From positions 1 through 55,917 of the IMG/VR virus record IMGVR_UViG_3300044612_003253: a stretch of DNA of 55,917 bases; one strand, 5' to 3'. The notes below the pieces were generated by a model. It made no database searches, was not told where the DNA came from, and saw nothing but the letters and a program-made list of their open reading frames with translations. This stretch comes from a virus. Shown in pieces: positions 34,396 through 43,955 of this stretch. Both the position numbers and the translations under genes were made by a program. The number at the start of each line of letters is the position of its first letter. Position 1 is the stretch's first letter.

Positions 34396-37380
34396 TTAAT
34401 CATTGATTATATATAATGTATTTGGATCGGGACTACTTATACTATCATAATTAGTTTGACTAAGTTGAACAATATTTGTAATATTACTGGCTCCTGTTAT
34501 TCCTGTTGTGTCGCTTACAATACACGAAGGGCATGAGCCTTGCGGGCCTTGGTCACCTTGGAAACCTTGATTACCATCATTTCCCTGATAACCTTGATCT
34601 CCTTGGTAACCTTGATCACCTTGGTAACCTTGATTGCCGTCATTACCTTGGTAACCTTGATCTCCTTGGTAACCCTGATCGCCTTGGTAACCCTGATCAC
34701 CTTGGTAACCTTGATTGCCGTCATTACCTTGGTAACCCTGATCGCCTTGGTAACCTTGTTCTCCTTGGTAACCTTGATTACCGTCATTACCTTGATAACC
34801 TTGTTCTCCTTGGAAACCTTGATTACCATCATTACCTTGATAACCTTGTTCTCCTTGGAAACCTTGATTACCATCATTACCTTGATAACCTTGTTCTCCT
34901 TGGTAACCTTGATTACCGTCATTACCTTGGTAACCTTGATCTCCTTGGTATCCTTGGTAACCTTGGTCTCCTTGGTAACCTTGGTCTCCTTGGTAACCTT
35001 GGTCTCCTTGAGATCCTCCATTTCCATCAGCGCCTTGAGCACCTTGATCACCTTGACTACCTTGATCTCCTTGGAAACCTTGATTTCCGTCCGGACCTTG
35101 AGAACCCTGGTTTCCGTCTGGTCCTTGATTGCCATCTGGACCCTGATTACCATCTGGACCTTGAAAGCCTTGGTTACCATCTAGACCTTGAAAACCTTGA
35201 TCTCCATCTGGGCCTTGGTTTCCAGAATCTCCTTGAGAACCTTGGAATCCAGTATCTCCTTGAAAACCCTGATCTCCTTGATATCCCTGATCTCCTTGTG
35301 GGCCACCACTTCCAGAAAAACCTTGTTCTCCTTGATATCCCTGATCTCCTTGGAAACCTTGATTACCATCATTACCTTGATAACCTTGTTCTCCTTGGAA
35401 ACCTTGATAACCTTGTTCTCCTTGGAAACCTTGATTACCGTCATTACCTTGATAACCTTGTTCTCCTTGGAAACCTTGATAACCTTGTTCTCCTTGGAAA
35501 CCTTGATTACCATCATTACCTTGATAACCTTGTTCTCCTTGGAAACCTTGATAACCTTGTTCTCCTTGATTACCTTGATCTCCTTGGAAACCTTGATTAC
35601 CTTGATCTCCCTTACTTAAAACTAATTGCCAATAACCAGGATATGACACAGGATCATAGCCTCCAGCACCAACAAAAGTGGTCATAACATACAATGAGCC
35701 ATCATATGTTATAGCTTGTCCTACTGAGTATGTTATTCCTCCATTATATGATCCTAAGTAATCAAAAGCTTGACTTCCTTGAGGACCAGCATCTCCTTGA
35801 TCTCCTTGAGAACCTTGGTTTCCTTGATTACCCTGACTACCTTGTTCTCCTTGGAAGCCTTGGTTTCCTTGTTCTCCTTGGAAGCCTTGGTTTCCTTGTT
35901 CTCCTTGAAAACCTTGGTTACCATCTGGACCTTGATTGCCATCTGGACCTTGATTACCAGAATCTCCTTGCGGACCTTGATTTCCAGCATTTCCTTGCGG
36001 ACCTTGATCTCCATCTGGACCTTGATTGCCATCTGGACCTTGATTACCGTCTGGACTACCTTGAAAACCTTGTGTTCCTTGTGCCCCTACTTCTCCTTGA
36101 AATCCTTGGTTTCCTTGATTACCTTGACTACCTTGCGGACCACCCAATACAGATACTCCATTACTATCTAAAATATCACCATCTATAGGTAATGTTAGAT
36201 CTCCGTCCGTATCAAAAATCCATTGATTATTATTATTATCTGTACCAACAACAACGTCTCCACCATTTTTTTCAATTTTGACATACTGATCATCATCACC
36301 TAAATAAATATCAACCGTTGCTGGATCTCCTGACACAAGATGAACATGACTATGTTCTGAATTAGATATGTCATTATTTGTTACGGTAATAAATTGACCA
36401 ATAGGCATAGCATTTTCTTCGAAGTCATAATATAAAGCAGGATCATTTTGTGTTTCTTCATTAGTTGATCTTGTTCCATCAACACTTGTTAGTGTTAGAG
36501 TAAATTCAGTAATATTACTATTAGCTGGTATTGTCCAAGTAATACTTTCTGCATCTGGACCGGTTGTACTTACGAAAGTTAGTTTACCAGTTAGTGCTCG
36601 ACCCAATGATTGTTCGGTAACTCCAGGACCAGAGATTGTATAGTTTACTGTTCCAAAATAAGCCCAGGTTTGTAAAGTAACTACAATAGTAATAGAATTA
36701 CCATATTCAATATAATTACTAGAACTAATTGCCCAAATAGCTGCGGTTGGACGAATTACTAAACTTTGTCCAGAGGCTGCTGTTGGAGGCATTAAAGATA
36801 CTGTATTATTTGTTTCACTAAGACTACCACCTAGTGGTAATGTTAAATTATGGTCTGTGGCGTCAAAAGTCCATCTATTAAAGGATGTAATTGAATTGCC
36901 GTCTAAAGTGTTCGTGATTTTATTCCCGATAAGAACGCCACTACTATTAACCTCAAGTTGATTTTGGCTAGTTAATACTGAGCTGCCGCCATCACCACTT
37001 ACGCTGTTAGTAACTCCGTTTGAAATAACGGTCTTAGCACCAACCACTTCGATTTGAGAGCCTGTTGATAGATATGTTCCTTCGCCAAGACTATTGACTA
37101 CCATATTACTAATAATACTATCACCAATAACTAACTCACCGTCTACACCAGATCCACCTATAGCTATTTGATTAAAAGTTACACTATTAAATGTATTTAA
37201 ATCTTGATCAAATGGGGTTATTCCACTTCCTCCACTAATAACGTTACTAATTTCACTCAAACTAATTTTTTTAGTAACTCCACTACCTGATGGTGATGGA
37301 TTGTCCATGAACACAAAAATATCATCATTTGATAGCGAACCACTACCTTCTGGTAGTTCGTTTATTCTAATAATAGGCAT
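34396..37380 (-). CDS. Collagen-like tail fibre protein (994 aa)
   Basis: A 994-residue fibre with a non-repetitive N-terminal part (start MPIIRINELPEGSGSLSNDD) and then long Gly-X-Y repeats, mostly GNQGFQGEQ and GYQGDQ variants. The repeats occupy about residues 413-530 and 593-950. A globular insert of about 60 residues between them (YNGGITYSVGQAITYDGSLY, then YPGYWQLV) resembles small chitin-type carbohydrate-binding modules. The C-terminus (SQTNYDSISSPDPNTLYIIN) matches the ends of many phage fibres. Collagen repeats in bacteria and phages form trimeric triple helices, so the product is probably a long trimeric receptor-binding fibre. Confidence 0.88.
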   Translation of the reverse strand: MPIIRINELPEGSGSLSNDDIFVFMDNPSPSGSGVTKKISLSEISNVISGGSGITPFDQDLNTFNSVTFNQIAIGGSGVDGELVIGDSIISNMVVNSLGEGTYLSTGSQIEVVGAKTVISNGVTNSVSGDGGSSVLTSQNQLEVNSSGVLIGNKITNTLDGNSITSFNRWTFDATDHNLTLPLGGSLSETNNTVSLMPPTAASGQSLVIRPTAAIWAISSSNYIEYGNSITIVVTLQTWAYFGTVNYTISGPGVTEQSLGRALTGKLTFVSTTGPDAESITWTIPANSNITEFTLTLTSVDGTRSTNEETQNDPALYYDFEENAMPIGQFITVTNNDISNSEHSHVHLVSGDPATVDIYLGDDDQYVKIEKNGGDVVVGTDNNNNQWIFDTDGDLTLPIDGDILDSNGVSVLGGPQGSQGNQGNQGFQGEVGAQGTQGFQGSPDGNQGPDGNQGPDGDQGPQGNAGNQGPQGDSGNQGPDGNQGPDGNQGFQGEQGNQGFQGEQGNQGFQGEQGSQGNQGNQGSQGDQGDAGPQGSQAFDYLGSYNGGITYSVGQAITYDGSLYVMTTFVGAGGYDPVSYPGYWQLVLSKGDQGNQGFQGDQGNQGEQGYQGFQGEQGYQGNDGNQGFQGEQGYQGFQGEQGYQGNDGNQGFQGEQGYQGFQGEQGYQGNDGNQGFQGDQGYQGEQGFSGSGGPQGDQGYQGDQGFQGDTGFQGSQGDSGNQGPDGDQGFQGLDGNQGFQGPDGNQGPDGNQGPDGNQGSQGPDGNQGFQGDQGSQGDQGAQGADGNGGSQGDQGYQGDQGYQGDQGYQGYQGDQGYQGNDGNQGYQGEQGYQGNDGNQGFQGEQGYQGNDGNQGFQGEQGYQGNDGNQGYQGEQGYQGDQGYQGNDGNQGYQGDQGYQGDQGYQGDQGYQGNDGNQGYQGDQGYQGDQGYQGNDGNQGFQGDQGPQGSCPSCIVSDTTGITGASNITNIVQLSQTNYDSISSPDPNTLYIIND
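34545..35610 (-). repeat. Tandem repeats encoding collagen-like Gly-X-Y units
   Basis: The DNA repeats a 45-base unit (15 residues, of the form GYQGNDGNQGFQGEQ) and shorter 18- to 27-base units, many nearly identical at base level. Recombination between copies is likely to change fibre length. A second, less regular block lies at about 35790-36150. Confidence 0.85.
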
Positions 37381-37385
37381 TTATA

Positions 37386-37622
37386 TTAAACTCCTAATAC
37401 GTTGCCGTTAATACTACCTTCGCCACCAGTGCCACCATAATAGTAACTAGGATCATCAAATCTTGTTTCATATTTTGTTTGTATACTTGCTATATCAGGA
37501 AGATTGTTCACATATGTATTTAAAAAATCTTTATCGGTTGATCCTGTAACTTTTGCACCAAGAACAATCGAACCATTTTTGATTGGTTTATTATCTTTGA
37601 TTTTAGCAATATCTATAGCCAT
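37386..37622 (-). CDS. Small hypothetical virion-region protein
   Basis: A 78-residue protein (MAIDIAKIKDNKPIKNGSIV start, then a Gly-rich GGTGGEGSINGN segment) located between the trypsin-like gene and the collagen-like fibre gene, 5 bases from the fibre start. It has a good AAGGAG ribosome-binding site. A virion or chaperone role for the fibre is inferred from position only. Confidence 0.5.
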   Translation of the reverse strand: MAIDIAKIKDNKPIKNGSIVLGAKVTGSTDKDFLNTYVNNLPDIASIQTKYETRFDDPSYYYGGTGGEGSINGNVLGV

Positions 37623-37651
37623 AATTAAACTCCTTATTATAGTATATAATT

Positions 37652-37663
37652 AATTTATACACC
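37652..37663 (-). promoter_or_regulatory. GGTGTATAAATT box, candidate late promoter
   Basis: In the 70-base gap after the trypsin-like gene, GGTGTATAAATT lies on the minus strand about 40 bases before the ATG at 37622. It is the clearest intergenic copy of the repeated box and resembles the TATAAATA late-promoter -10 of T4. Confidence 0.55.
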
Positions 37664-37692
37664 ATATGATATATTGTATATTAGCCAATTAA

Positions 37693-39072
37693 CTAAAGAC
37701 TATCAATATGAGGATAAGCATTACTGTTAGTACACCCAGCCTGATAATATGTGATTCCACTAATAGTTATAGTATCTTGTTCTGATCTAGGATCATCAAA
37801 ATCACAAACTGCTATTCTGGAAAGAACAGCATTAGTAGGAGGAGTTCCGGTTGTACTAATATATGGATTACCACATGGACTGCTAGCGTTAAATGTATAA
37901 CTATTATTCCATTCTCTAATATTCATTTGATTAGCAATTTCGTCTATTCTACAGAATAAAGCGAAATTTGTTCCAGCAGCAAATACTAATCCTACAATTT
38001 TTAACACACCTCCTATATCTGCTATTACAGCAGATCCAGAATCGCCACCAGCTACTGGATAATCTCCTCCATCTTCATATATAAAATATACAACATTATT
38101 AAATGTAATAACATGACTATCCATAGAAACAGAAGTAGATGCTCCAACTATATACGGAACAAGTCTACAAGATGGTGTTTCTGCCCACCCTTTTGGGCCA
38201 GTAGTTCTTCCAGTAGAGTATAATCTATTATTATTTACTAATAAATTGTCTATCTCTGATGTTGTAGCAAATGGTGGTCGCACTGTCATAGAAGGTAATC
38301 CGGATGGTTTGTGCATACCAAAAGACTGATTTGTTACTATATTATTATCTAAAAATAATACAGCACAATCAACAGTATTTGAACCTGTTTTTCTAAACGA
38401 AGAATACCTTTTGATTCTTGGACCAGAAAGGAACAGTCCGGTGGTATTAGTATCATTAGAGATAGAGCCTGGGGCCGCACTTATTGAGGGGTTTGGCGGC
38501 CAAGTTCTTTCTTCATATATATTATAAGGATCATTTATTTCTTGATTTTTTATTCTATCAGAAGCAACAAATGGATTATTACAAGCTATGTGAGCATTTG
38601 TTATTCCAACAATATTATTATCCACATTATCTATAGCTAAAAAACCCAGTGTCCCAACAGTAAACGACCATTGTGTTTCTCCTCCAACTATGGAAGAAGT
38701 GGCACCTGTTGGAAATTGGTATATTTCTTGTCCTCCTTTAACAGGATATAGAAACGCTGGATTCCCACGAAGTCTATTAATTTCACTATCTAATGGAGAT
38801 CTACTATAACATTCTATACCTGATGGTAAAGTTGATTGCTCGATAACATCTGTATTATAAGACTTATTTCCAATATTCACAGAAGATGGTAGTATCTCTT
38901 CAGGATTTAGTTCTGATAATGGTTTTTTCTTATAAACACTAAAGACTATACCTATTTCATTTGTTCTTTGATTGTTAACAAATTTATATCCTAATCCAAC
39001 AGAATGTACATTTTCTGGAGTATCATTATACAAATCTGGTATTTGAGATTTTAACGCTTCTGTTAAATTCAT
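37693..39072 (-). CDS. Trypsin-like (chymotrypsin-fold) serine peptidase
   Basis: A catalytic triad can be placed: H161 in VGITNAHIAC, D235 in TVDCAVLFLD, and S345 in VAGGDSGSAVIAD. VAGGDSGSA corresponds to the GDSGG active-site loop. At 459 residues it carries an N-terminal domain of about 120 residues and a C-terminal segment of about 90 residues beyond the peptidase. It is encoded between the Thr-Pro-linker protein gene and the collagen fibre. A role in cleaving adhesin or host-surface protein, or self-processing, is inferred. Confidence 0.75.
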   Translation of the reverse strand: MNLTEALKSQIPDLYNDTPENVHSVGLGYKFVNNQRTNEIGIVFSVYKKKPLSELNPEEILPSSVNIGNKSYNTDVIEQSTLPSGIECYSRSPLDSEINRLRGNPAFLYPVKGGQEIYQFPTGATSSIVGGETQWSFTVGTLGFLAIDNVDNNIVGITNAHIACNNPFVASDRIKNQEINDPYNIYEERTWPPNPSISAAPGSISNDTNTTGLFLSGPRIKRYSSFRKTGSNTVDCAVLFLDNNIVTNQSFGMHKPSGLPSMTVRPPFATTSEIDNLLVNNNRLYSTGRTTGPKGWAETPSCRLVPYIVGASTSVSMDSHVITFNNVVYFIYEDGGDYPVAGGDSGSAVIADIGGVLKIVGLVFAAGTNFALFCRIDEIANQMNIREWNNSYTFNASSPCGNPYISTTGTPPTNAVLSRIAVCDFDDPRSEQDTITISGITYYQAGCTNSNAYPHIDSL

Positions 39073-39081
39073 AATATTCTC

Positions 39082-40992
39082 CTAGTTATAATCTGTCCAT
39101 GCTACGAACATGGTTTTAAGTGCTATTGGTAGTGTTGGTGTTGGAGTCGGAGTTGGTGTTGGCGTTGGTGTTGCAGAAGCTCCTGGTGATTTTGTTGGTG
39201 TTGGTGTTAGTGTGGATGTTGGTGTGGACGTAGCCGTAGCTGTAGGCGTTAACGTGGCTGTTGGTGTTGGTGTTGCTGTGGCCGTTGGTGTTAACGTTGC
39301 TGTGGCCGTTGGTGTTGGCGTTACTGTGGCTGTTGGGGTTGGCGTTGGTGAAGACGGATTTGAGCTTAAGCATGTAAGATATATAGCATCGAGATTAGCA
39401 AATGCTGGATCATTATAAATGATATTTGTAATTGTATATTGTAAATCATCAAGAATTATTGTTATAGGATGATCATCTGATATAAATTGTATAGTTTCTC
39501 CAATTATAAAATTACCATTTGGTATAGTTAAAACAGTTTCTATAATTCTTGGAGGGTCGTTAAGGAGCTGTATAATTTGCCACGATGCTCCAGATGTTAA
39601 TCCGCTGATACTTCCTGGCATACCTATACTTCCTCCTGGCGGAACTACAGATATTGGCCATTTCCAATTTTCATCACATATATAATTATTAGAAGATGCT
39701 GTAGGTGTAGGAGTTGGTGTTTTGGTTGGAGTTGGAGTTACTGTTGATGTTGGAGTTGAGGTTGCTGTTGGTGTTGGAGTATTTGTTGCTATTGGACACG
39801 ATAAATGTAAAGTGTCACGTCCATCATTATTTATGTCGTTCAGAATAATATTATTAATTATATATTCGCCAATTAAAGGAATATTAAGAATATTAGGAGT
39901 TTTAACTGTTATAGATATCGTTTCTCCAACAGTAAAAGACAATGAATTGGTTGATGTTCCAACTCCACGGATAACTCTATATGGACTAATATTGGCATAA
40001 AGCCCAGTGTCGTTTCCTGCATCAGACCATATAGCTCCAGAGGTTAGTCCAGAAATTGATCCGTTAGTATTGATCTGTTGCCATCCGTTAAAACAAGATA
40101 TGTCCGGATTAAAATAAGTAGAAGTTGGGGTCGGAGTCGGTGTTGAAGAAGATCCGGGAGATTTTGTTGGAGTTGGTGTTAGCGTGGCTGTTTGTGTTGG
40201 CGTTATTGTGGATGTTGGTGTTGAGGTTACCGTTGGTGTAGGAGTTGAGGTTTGTATTGGCGGACAATTATTTGATGATACAAAACTAGAAATCAATTGA
40301 TCTTTAACATATCCTTGAACAACAACATCTGAACTAACTCTCCACTCTCCAAATATCTCGTTAGCATAAAATGAATCTATATAATTCATATTAATTTTCC
40401 ATAAATTATGTTCATTATCATAATAAATATAAGTATTACTATTTATATCAATCCAAGTTTTTGAACCATAATATTTAAAAGTAAGATTATCAATACAAAT
40501 TATACACCCATTAATATCTGTCCTTGGAAAAGAGCAACCATATAACGTATATGGATATGGAGCTGGACTATCGCATATCTGTGCATTATTCTGTTCAGAT
40601 TGATTTATTATATTTGTCTCTATATTTTTACTATAAAAATTTTTATTAAGAGCATATACTATAGATAATTTTTGATCGCATATATCATATTTAGCAGATT
40701 GGGGGCTTTCTCTAAAATCTCCTTTTGCTAGATTAAAGCCATTATTCCTAAAAGAGGTCGATGTCAAATCTATATATAGAGATTTAGATTCGTTTATTCC
40801 ATTAGTTTTAGGAATAGATGTTTTATTTTTATTTATGGTCGGATCGAATTCTATATTTTCATTACCATATGCTGAATATTTTTCATTATATGTTTTTTGG
40901 TATTGTTTTGATAATATTGGTTTATCATTAATGTTTGTCTCTGATATTATTCCTGAAATATCTGTAGGCTTAGGATTAAAAATATATGACAT
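39082..40992 (-). CDS. Modular virion-type protein with Thr-Pro-rich linkers
   Basis: This 636-residue protein alternates globular beta modules (one with SCFNGWQQINTNGSISGLTSG, another with a related GGSIGMPGSISGLTSG) with long Thr-Pro-Ser repeats such as TPTPTKSPG and TATPTPTATLTPTATAT. The two globular modules share FxIGETIxxxx and the ending IxNIIxNDxxxxxxDxxxLxC, so they are duplicates. The C-terminus (IALKTMFVAWTDYN) may be a further short module. Linkers of this kind are common mucin-like, O-glycosylated spacers. The gene stands between the FGE-like adhesin and the trypsin-like peptidase. Confidence 0.6.
   Translation of the reverse strand: MSYIFNPKPTDISGIISETNINDKPILSKQYQKTYNEKYSAYGNENIEFDPTINKNKTSIPKTNGINESKSLYIDLTSTSFRNNGFNLAKGDFRESPQSAKYDICDQKLSIVYALNKNFYSKNIETNIINQSEQNNAQICDSPAPYPYTLYGCSFPRTDINGCIICIDNLTFKYYGSKTWIDINSNTYIYYDNEHNLWKINMNYIDSFYANEIFGEWRVSSDVVVQGYVKDQLISSFVSSNNCPPIQTSTPTPTVTSTPTSTITPTQTATLTPTPTKSPGSSSTPTPTPTSTYFNPDISCFNGWQQINTNGSISGLTSGAIWSDAGNDTGLYANISPYRVIRGVGTSTNSLSFTVGETISITVKTPNILNIPLIGEYIINNIILNDINNDGRDTLHLSCPIATNTPTPTATSTPTSTVTPTPTKTPTPTPTASSNNYICDENWKWPISVVPPGGSIGMPGSISGLTSGASWQIIQLLNDPPRIIETVLTIPNGNFIIGETIQFISDDHPITIILDDLQYTITNIIYNDPAFANLDAIYLTCLSSNPSSPTPTPTATVTPTPTATATLTPTATATPTPTATLTPTATATSTPTSTLTPTPTKSPGASATPTPTPTPTPTPTLPIALKTMFVAWTDYN
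39116..39360 (-). repeat. Thr-Pro-coding low-complexity repeat
   Basis: A G- and T-rich run on the plus strand encodes TPTPTATATLTPTATATPTPT-type linkers on the minus strand. Similar runs lie at about 39706-39786, 40117-40257 and 44928-45320. Slippage and recombination could vary linker length. Confidence 0.75.
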
Positions 40993-41016
40993 TATATTAC
41001 CTTTTATTATATAAGA

Positions 41017-43953
41017 TTAAATATTTGGAATAATACCATGACCAGTACTTGTAGCAGTTACCCATCCGGGTAAAGCATTACTTTGAGTAGCATAAGTCCA
41101 ATAGTTAGATGATGTGTTATTTGAATTTGTTCCAGCATAATATGCTGCTTTATACCATTCGTTTTCATCAGGAATAAAATATAGAGCACAATCAGATCTT
41201 AAATATCCACTTATGCTAGTATTAAAAGAGGATGAATTATTATCAAATTGATATACTCCACTTTGCTGAAATTTCCAACCACTCTGTTTATTGTTATGAA
41301 GCCAATTAATATATCTACAAGCCATTTTTCTATTAATAAATCTTACCGGCTTATATAACATATTATTTTGTGTTGTAAAAACATAAGGACTAGCTAATGT
41401 TCCACTACCAGATCTATCTATTCCTCCATAACATCCGCTCATGTATGGATGATAAACAAACGGAATCACTTGACTGGATTGGTTAGCATTTCCGTTATAT
41501 CCTGTGGTTGCTGTGCTATTTAAAAATTGTGTATATTCTCCATTATTTACTGGATAAATACCTATTTGATATGAATAATTAACAGATCCATAACCAGTAT
41601 CAGAATCGCTATGATTTCCTGTTGGAGGAGAACCTATATCTGTTATTGGTATCATACCACTAAAATTATAAGGATTAGTATATGATCCTACTCTAAATCC
41701 AATAAAATCATTATAATTATTATTCGTATCAGTATCAAATAAAAATCTAGCATATTTACCAATAATTGTACTGTTAAATGAACCTCCCCTGTAGACATAT
41801 CCGCTTTCGCTTACTGAATTAGGAACATAACAAAGCTCTAAAATATTACCATCTTGATCATATGTCCCATAAGAGCTTGGTCCCCCATTTGTTCCAACTC
41901 TTGTAACACTAGCAAATCTTCTCAGTTCTGGAGCCTTTCCTGGACAATCTGACGCACAATATCCCCATATTGATCGATTATTATAGTTTGCATAATTTTG
42001 ATAAGCATTATCACAATTTTCTAAACATCTAACAGCTATATAGTTTGATATGCTATAAGGAATATCTACTCTAGATAGTTGTACTTTTGCTATAGCATTA
42101 GAATTATTGTTTAGAGCGAATAAAGAAGTGATTCTATTAGGATTACCACTACCGCCTCCAAATGATACTCTTCCACTATTAGGCATAAAGATGACGCCAG
42201 AAGTATTAGAAGATAAAACAAAAGAATATACTTTACCCGGCTGAGGATCTGTAACATTCATTATTAATGGGACATATTGATCACATAGACCACCACTAAT
42301 ATTAATTATATTTTGTGATAATGGAGATTGAAAAATTATACTAGTTTTATCTAATTGAGAAATAGTTGGTAATGAATTTTGATCTGCTGATATTCTTATA
42401 GAATCACTACAGTCTGGACAATAGTCTGTAGATATATTTAAATTTAAATTATTATAAATATTTATATCTTTATAAATTCTTAATTCATCTTGTTCTAAAT
42501 TATTATAATCTAAATTAGTATTAAAAATAACTGTTTCATGTATATCGTTTGGTTTTAATTTTAACACAGCATTAACATAAAAAGTATCAGAGGATGCAGT
42601 AAACGATCCAGAAAAAGGTTCTATTTTGCTTGGCCAGTTCGATCCTTGTGAAGAAAATCCATAAAAATATTTTTGTCCTATATTTAAATTTGAGATCTTA
42701 GCTTTAATTGGAAAAATATAATTACCAGATGATCCAGTAGACAGTTCTTCTAAAGAAACGGATGGACAATAGTTTTTAGCCAAAGAAGAATTATATTTAT
42801 TATACCAATTAGAATCTATAGAATTTTCTATAAAATACTTAATATCTCTTTTATTTATAAAACCATCAACAATATCATTTCCTGTCAATAATAATGGAAT
42901 AGTTTGTTCTGATGAAGACTGATATTCTGACGATATTACATCTCCATTGGAGTCACATATTACAGCAGATGGAGGTTCGTCACTTTTTGTTCCGTATGTC
43001 CAGTATTTATTTATCGATGAGTCATAGTATGCTGCTTTATACCATTCATTTTCGCTTGGTAAAAAATATTTTGCTGTATCTTGTCTATAACAACCTGATA
43101 TGCTTATAGGATTATTGTATAAAGACGCTGTATCATATGATCCTGATGTTATACTTAAAATATCGGAAGATTTATCATTCGTAAGCCAATTGCAATATTG
43201 TGCAGCCATTATCCATTTGATGAATGTAACCGGTTTATCTGCAAAATTATTTTTAATAGAATATTTATATCCTATATCATTACAGTTATCATATATGATA
43301 CCACCAACAGATGATGTGTCCATTCTTTCATCATAAATATGATATTTTTTAGATCCAGAAGGATCAATAGAGTTTAAGTAATCACAATATTCTGTATTTG
43401 TAACTAATTGATTTTGTATATTGTATGTATAATTAACTTGACCTAATTTAGAATCTAAACCATATTCGCAGTTATCTGGTTCATTTTCTATGTCTGATAT
43501 TGTGGTATATATACTACTAGGATCTAATGGGTTTGCTGTACTTGATGATTCATTGTTTGCAACTCTGAATCCTATACATCCATAATCAAGCATTGAAAAA
43601 ATATCAAAATGCTTATTTTGTGTTTTGCTTAGATTATTATGGTCATTATCTGCAAAAGATCCACCTCTTAGTATTTTAAGATTGTTATCCTTATTAGATA
43701 AACCAGATTTGAATAATGACGATGATGGTGATGGTAATTTTGAAAAGGGGCAGGAGTCGGTCCATTGATATACTTGGCCCGCCATATCGTATATATTATA
43801 TGCTGATGCACTACCATTTAATCCTGTTGTAGTAACATTACCATTGGCAGAATTATTCCAATTAGCTAATTTTTTATAATTAGCTGTATTATTTGTAGAA
43901 TTTTTTGGTTCTATATTAATTACTAATTCTATATTAGAGTATATACTATTCAT
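41017..43953 (-). CDS. Adhesin-like protein with circularly permuted FGE/SUMF1 modules (978 aa)
   Basis: Residues about 24-133 are the C-terminal half of a formylglycine-enzyme-like domain (NIYDMAGQVYQWTD, ILRGGSFADND, CIGFRVAN). Residues about 170-330 are the N-terminal half (VNYTYNIQNQLVTNTEYCDY, KPVTFIKWIMAAQYCNWL, YFLPSENEWYKAAYY), so the order is inverted. A second copy in the same inverted order occupies about residues 655-978 (YDQDGNILELCYVP, GFRVGS, ENEWYKAAYYAG). Beta modules with NWPSKIEPFSGSF lie between them. The fold probably binds a receptor like C-type lectins. I see no conserved catalytic cysteine pair. Confidence 0.7.
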   Translation of the reverse strand: MNSIYSNIELVINIEPKNSTNNTANYKKLANWNNSANGNVTTTGLNGSASAYNIYDMAGQVYQWTDSCPFSKLPSPSSSLFKSGLSNKDNNLKILRGGSFADNDHNNLSKTQNKHFDIFSMLDYGCIGFRVANNESSSTANPLDPSSIYTTISDIENEPDNCEYGLDSKLGQVNYTYNIQNQLVTNTEYCDYLNSIDPSGSKKYHIYDERMDTSSVGGIIYDNCNDIGYKYSIKNNFADKPVTFIKWIMAAQYCNWLTNDKSSDILSITSGSYDTASLYNNPISISGCYRQDTAKYFLPSENEWYKAAYYDSSINKYWTYGTKSDEPPSAVICDSNGDVISSEYQSSSEQTIPLLLTGNDIVDGFINKRDIKYFIENSIDSNWYNKYNSSLAKNYCPSVSLEELSTGSSGNYIFPIKAKISNLNIGQKYFYGFSSQGSNWPSKIEPFSGSFTASSDTFYVNAVLKLKPNDIHETVIFNTNLDYNNLEQDELRIYKDINIYNNLNLNISTDYCPDCSDSIRISADQNSLPTISQLDKTSIIFQSPLSQNIINISGGLCDQYVPLIMNVTDPQPGKVYSFVLSSNTSGVIFMPNSGRVSFGGGSGNPNRITSLFALNNNSNAIAKVQLSRVDIPYSISNYIAVRCLENCDNAYQNYANYNNRSIWGYCASDCPGKAPELRRFASVTRVGTNGGPSSYGTYDQDGNILELCYVPNSVSESGYVYRGGSFNSTIIGKYARFLFDTDTNNNYNDFIGFRVGSYTNPYNFSGMIPITDIGSPPTGNHSDSDTGYGSVNYSYQIGIYPVNNGEYTQFLNSTATTGYNGNANQSSQVIPFVYHPYMSGCYGGIDRSGSGTLASPYVFTTQNNMLYKPVRFINRKMACRYINWLHNNKQSGWKFQQSGVYQFDNNSSSFNTSISGYLRSDCALYFIPDENEWYKAAYYAGTNSNNTSSNYWTYATQSNALPGWVTATSTGHGIIPNI

Positions 43954-43955
43954 AG

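Noticed and set aside
34506-36188. Long plus-strand reading frames rich in LGNLDYHHYL or similar.
   Set aside because: They are mirror frames of the tandem collagen repeats on the opposite strand and have no ribosome-binding sites or independent composition.
39110-39418. Plus-strand valine-glycine frame.
   Set aside because: It is the complement of the Thr-Pro repeats and has no start signal.
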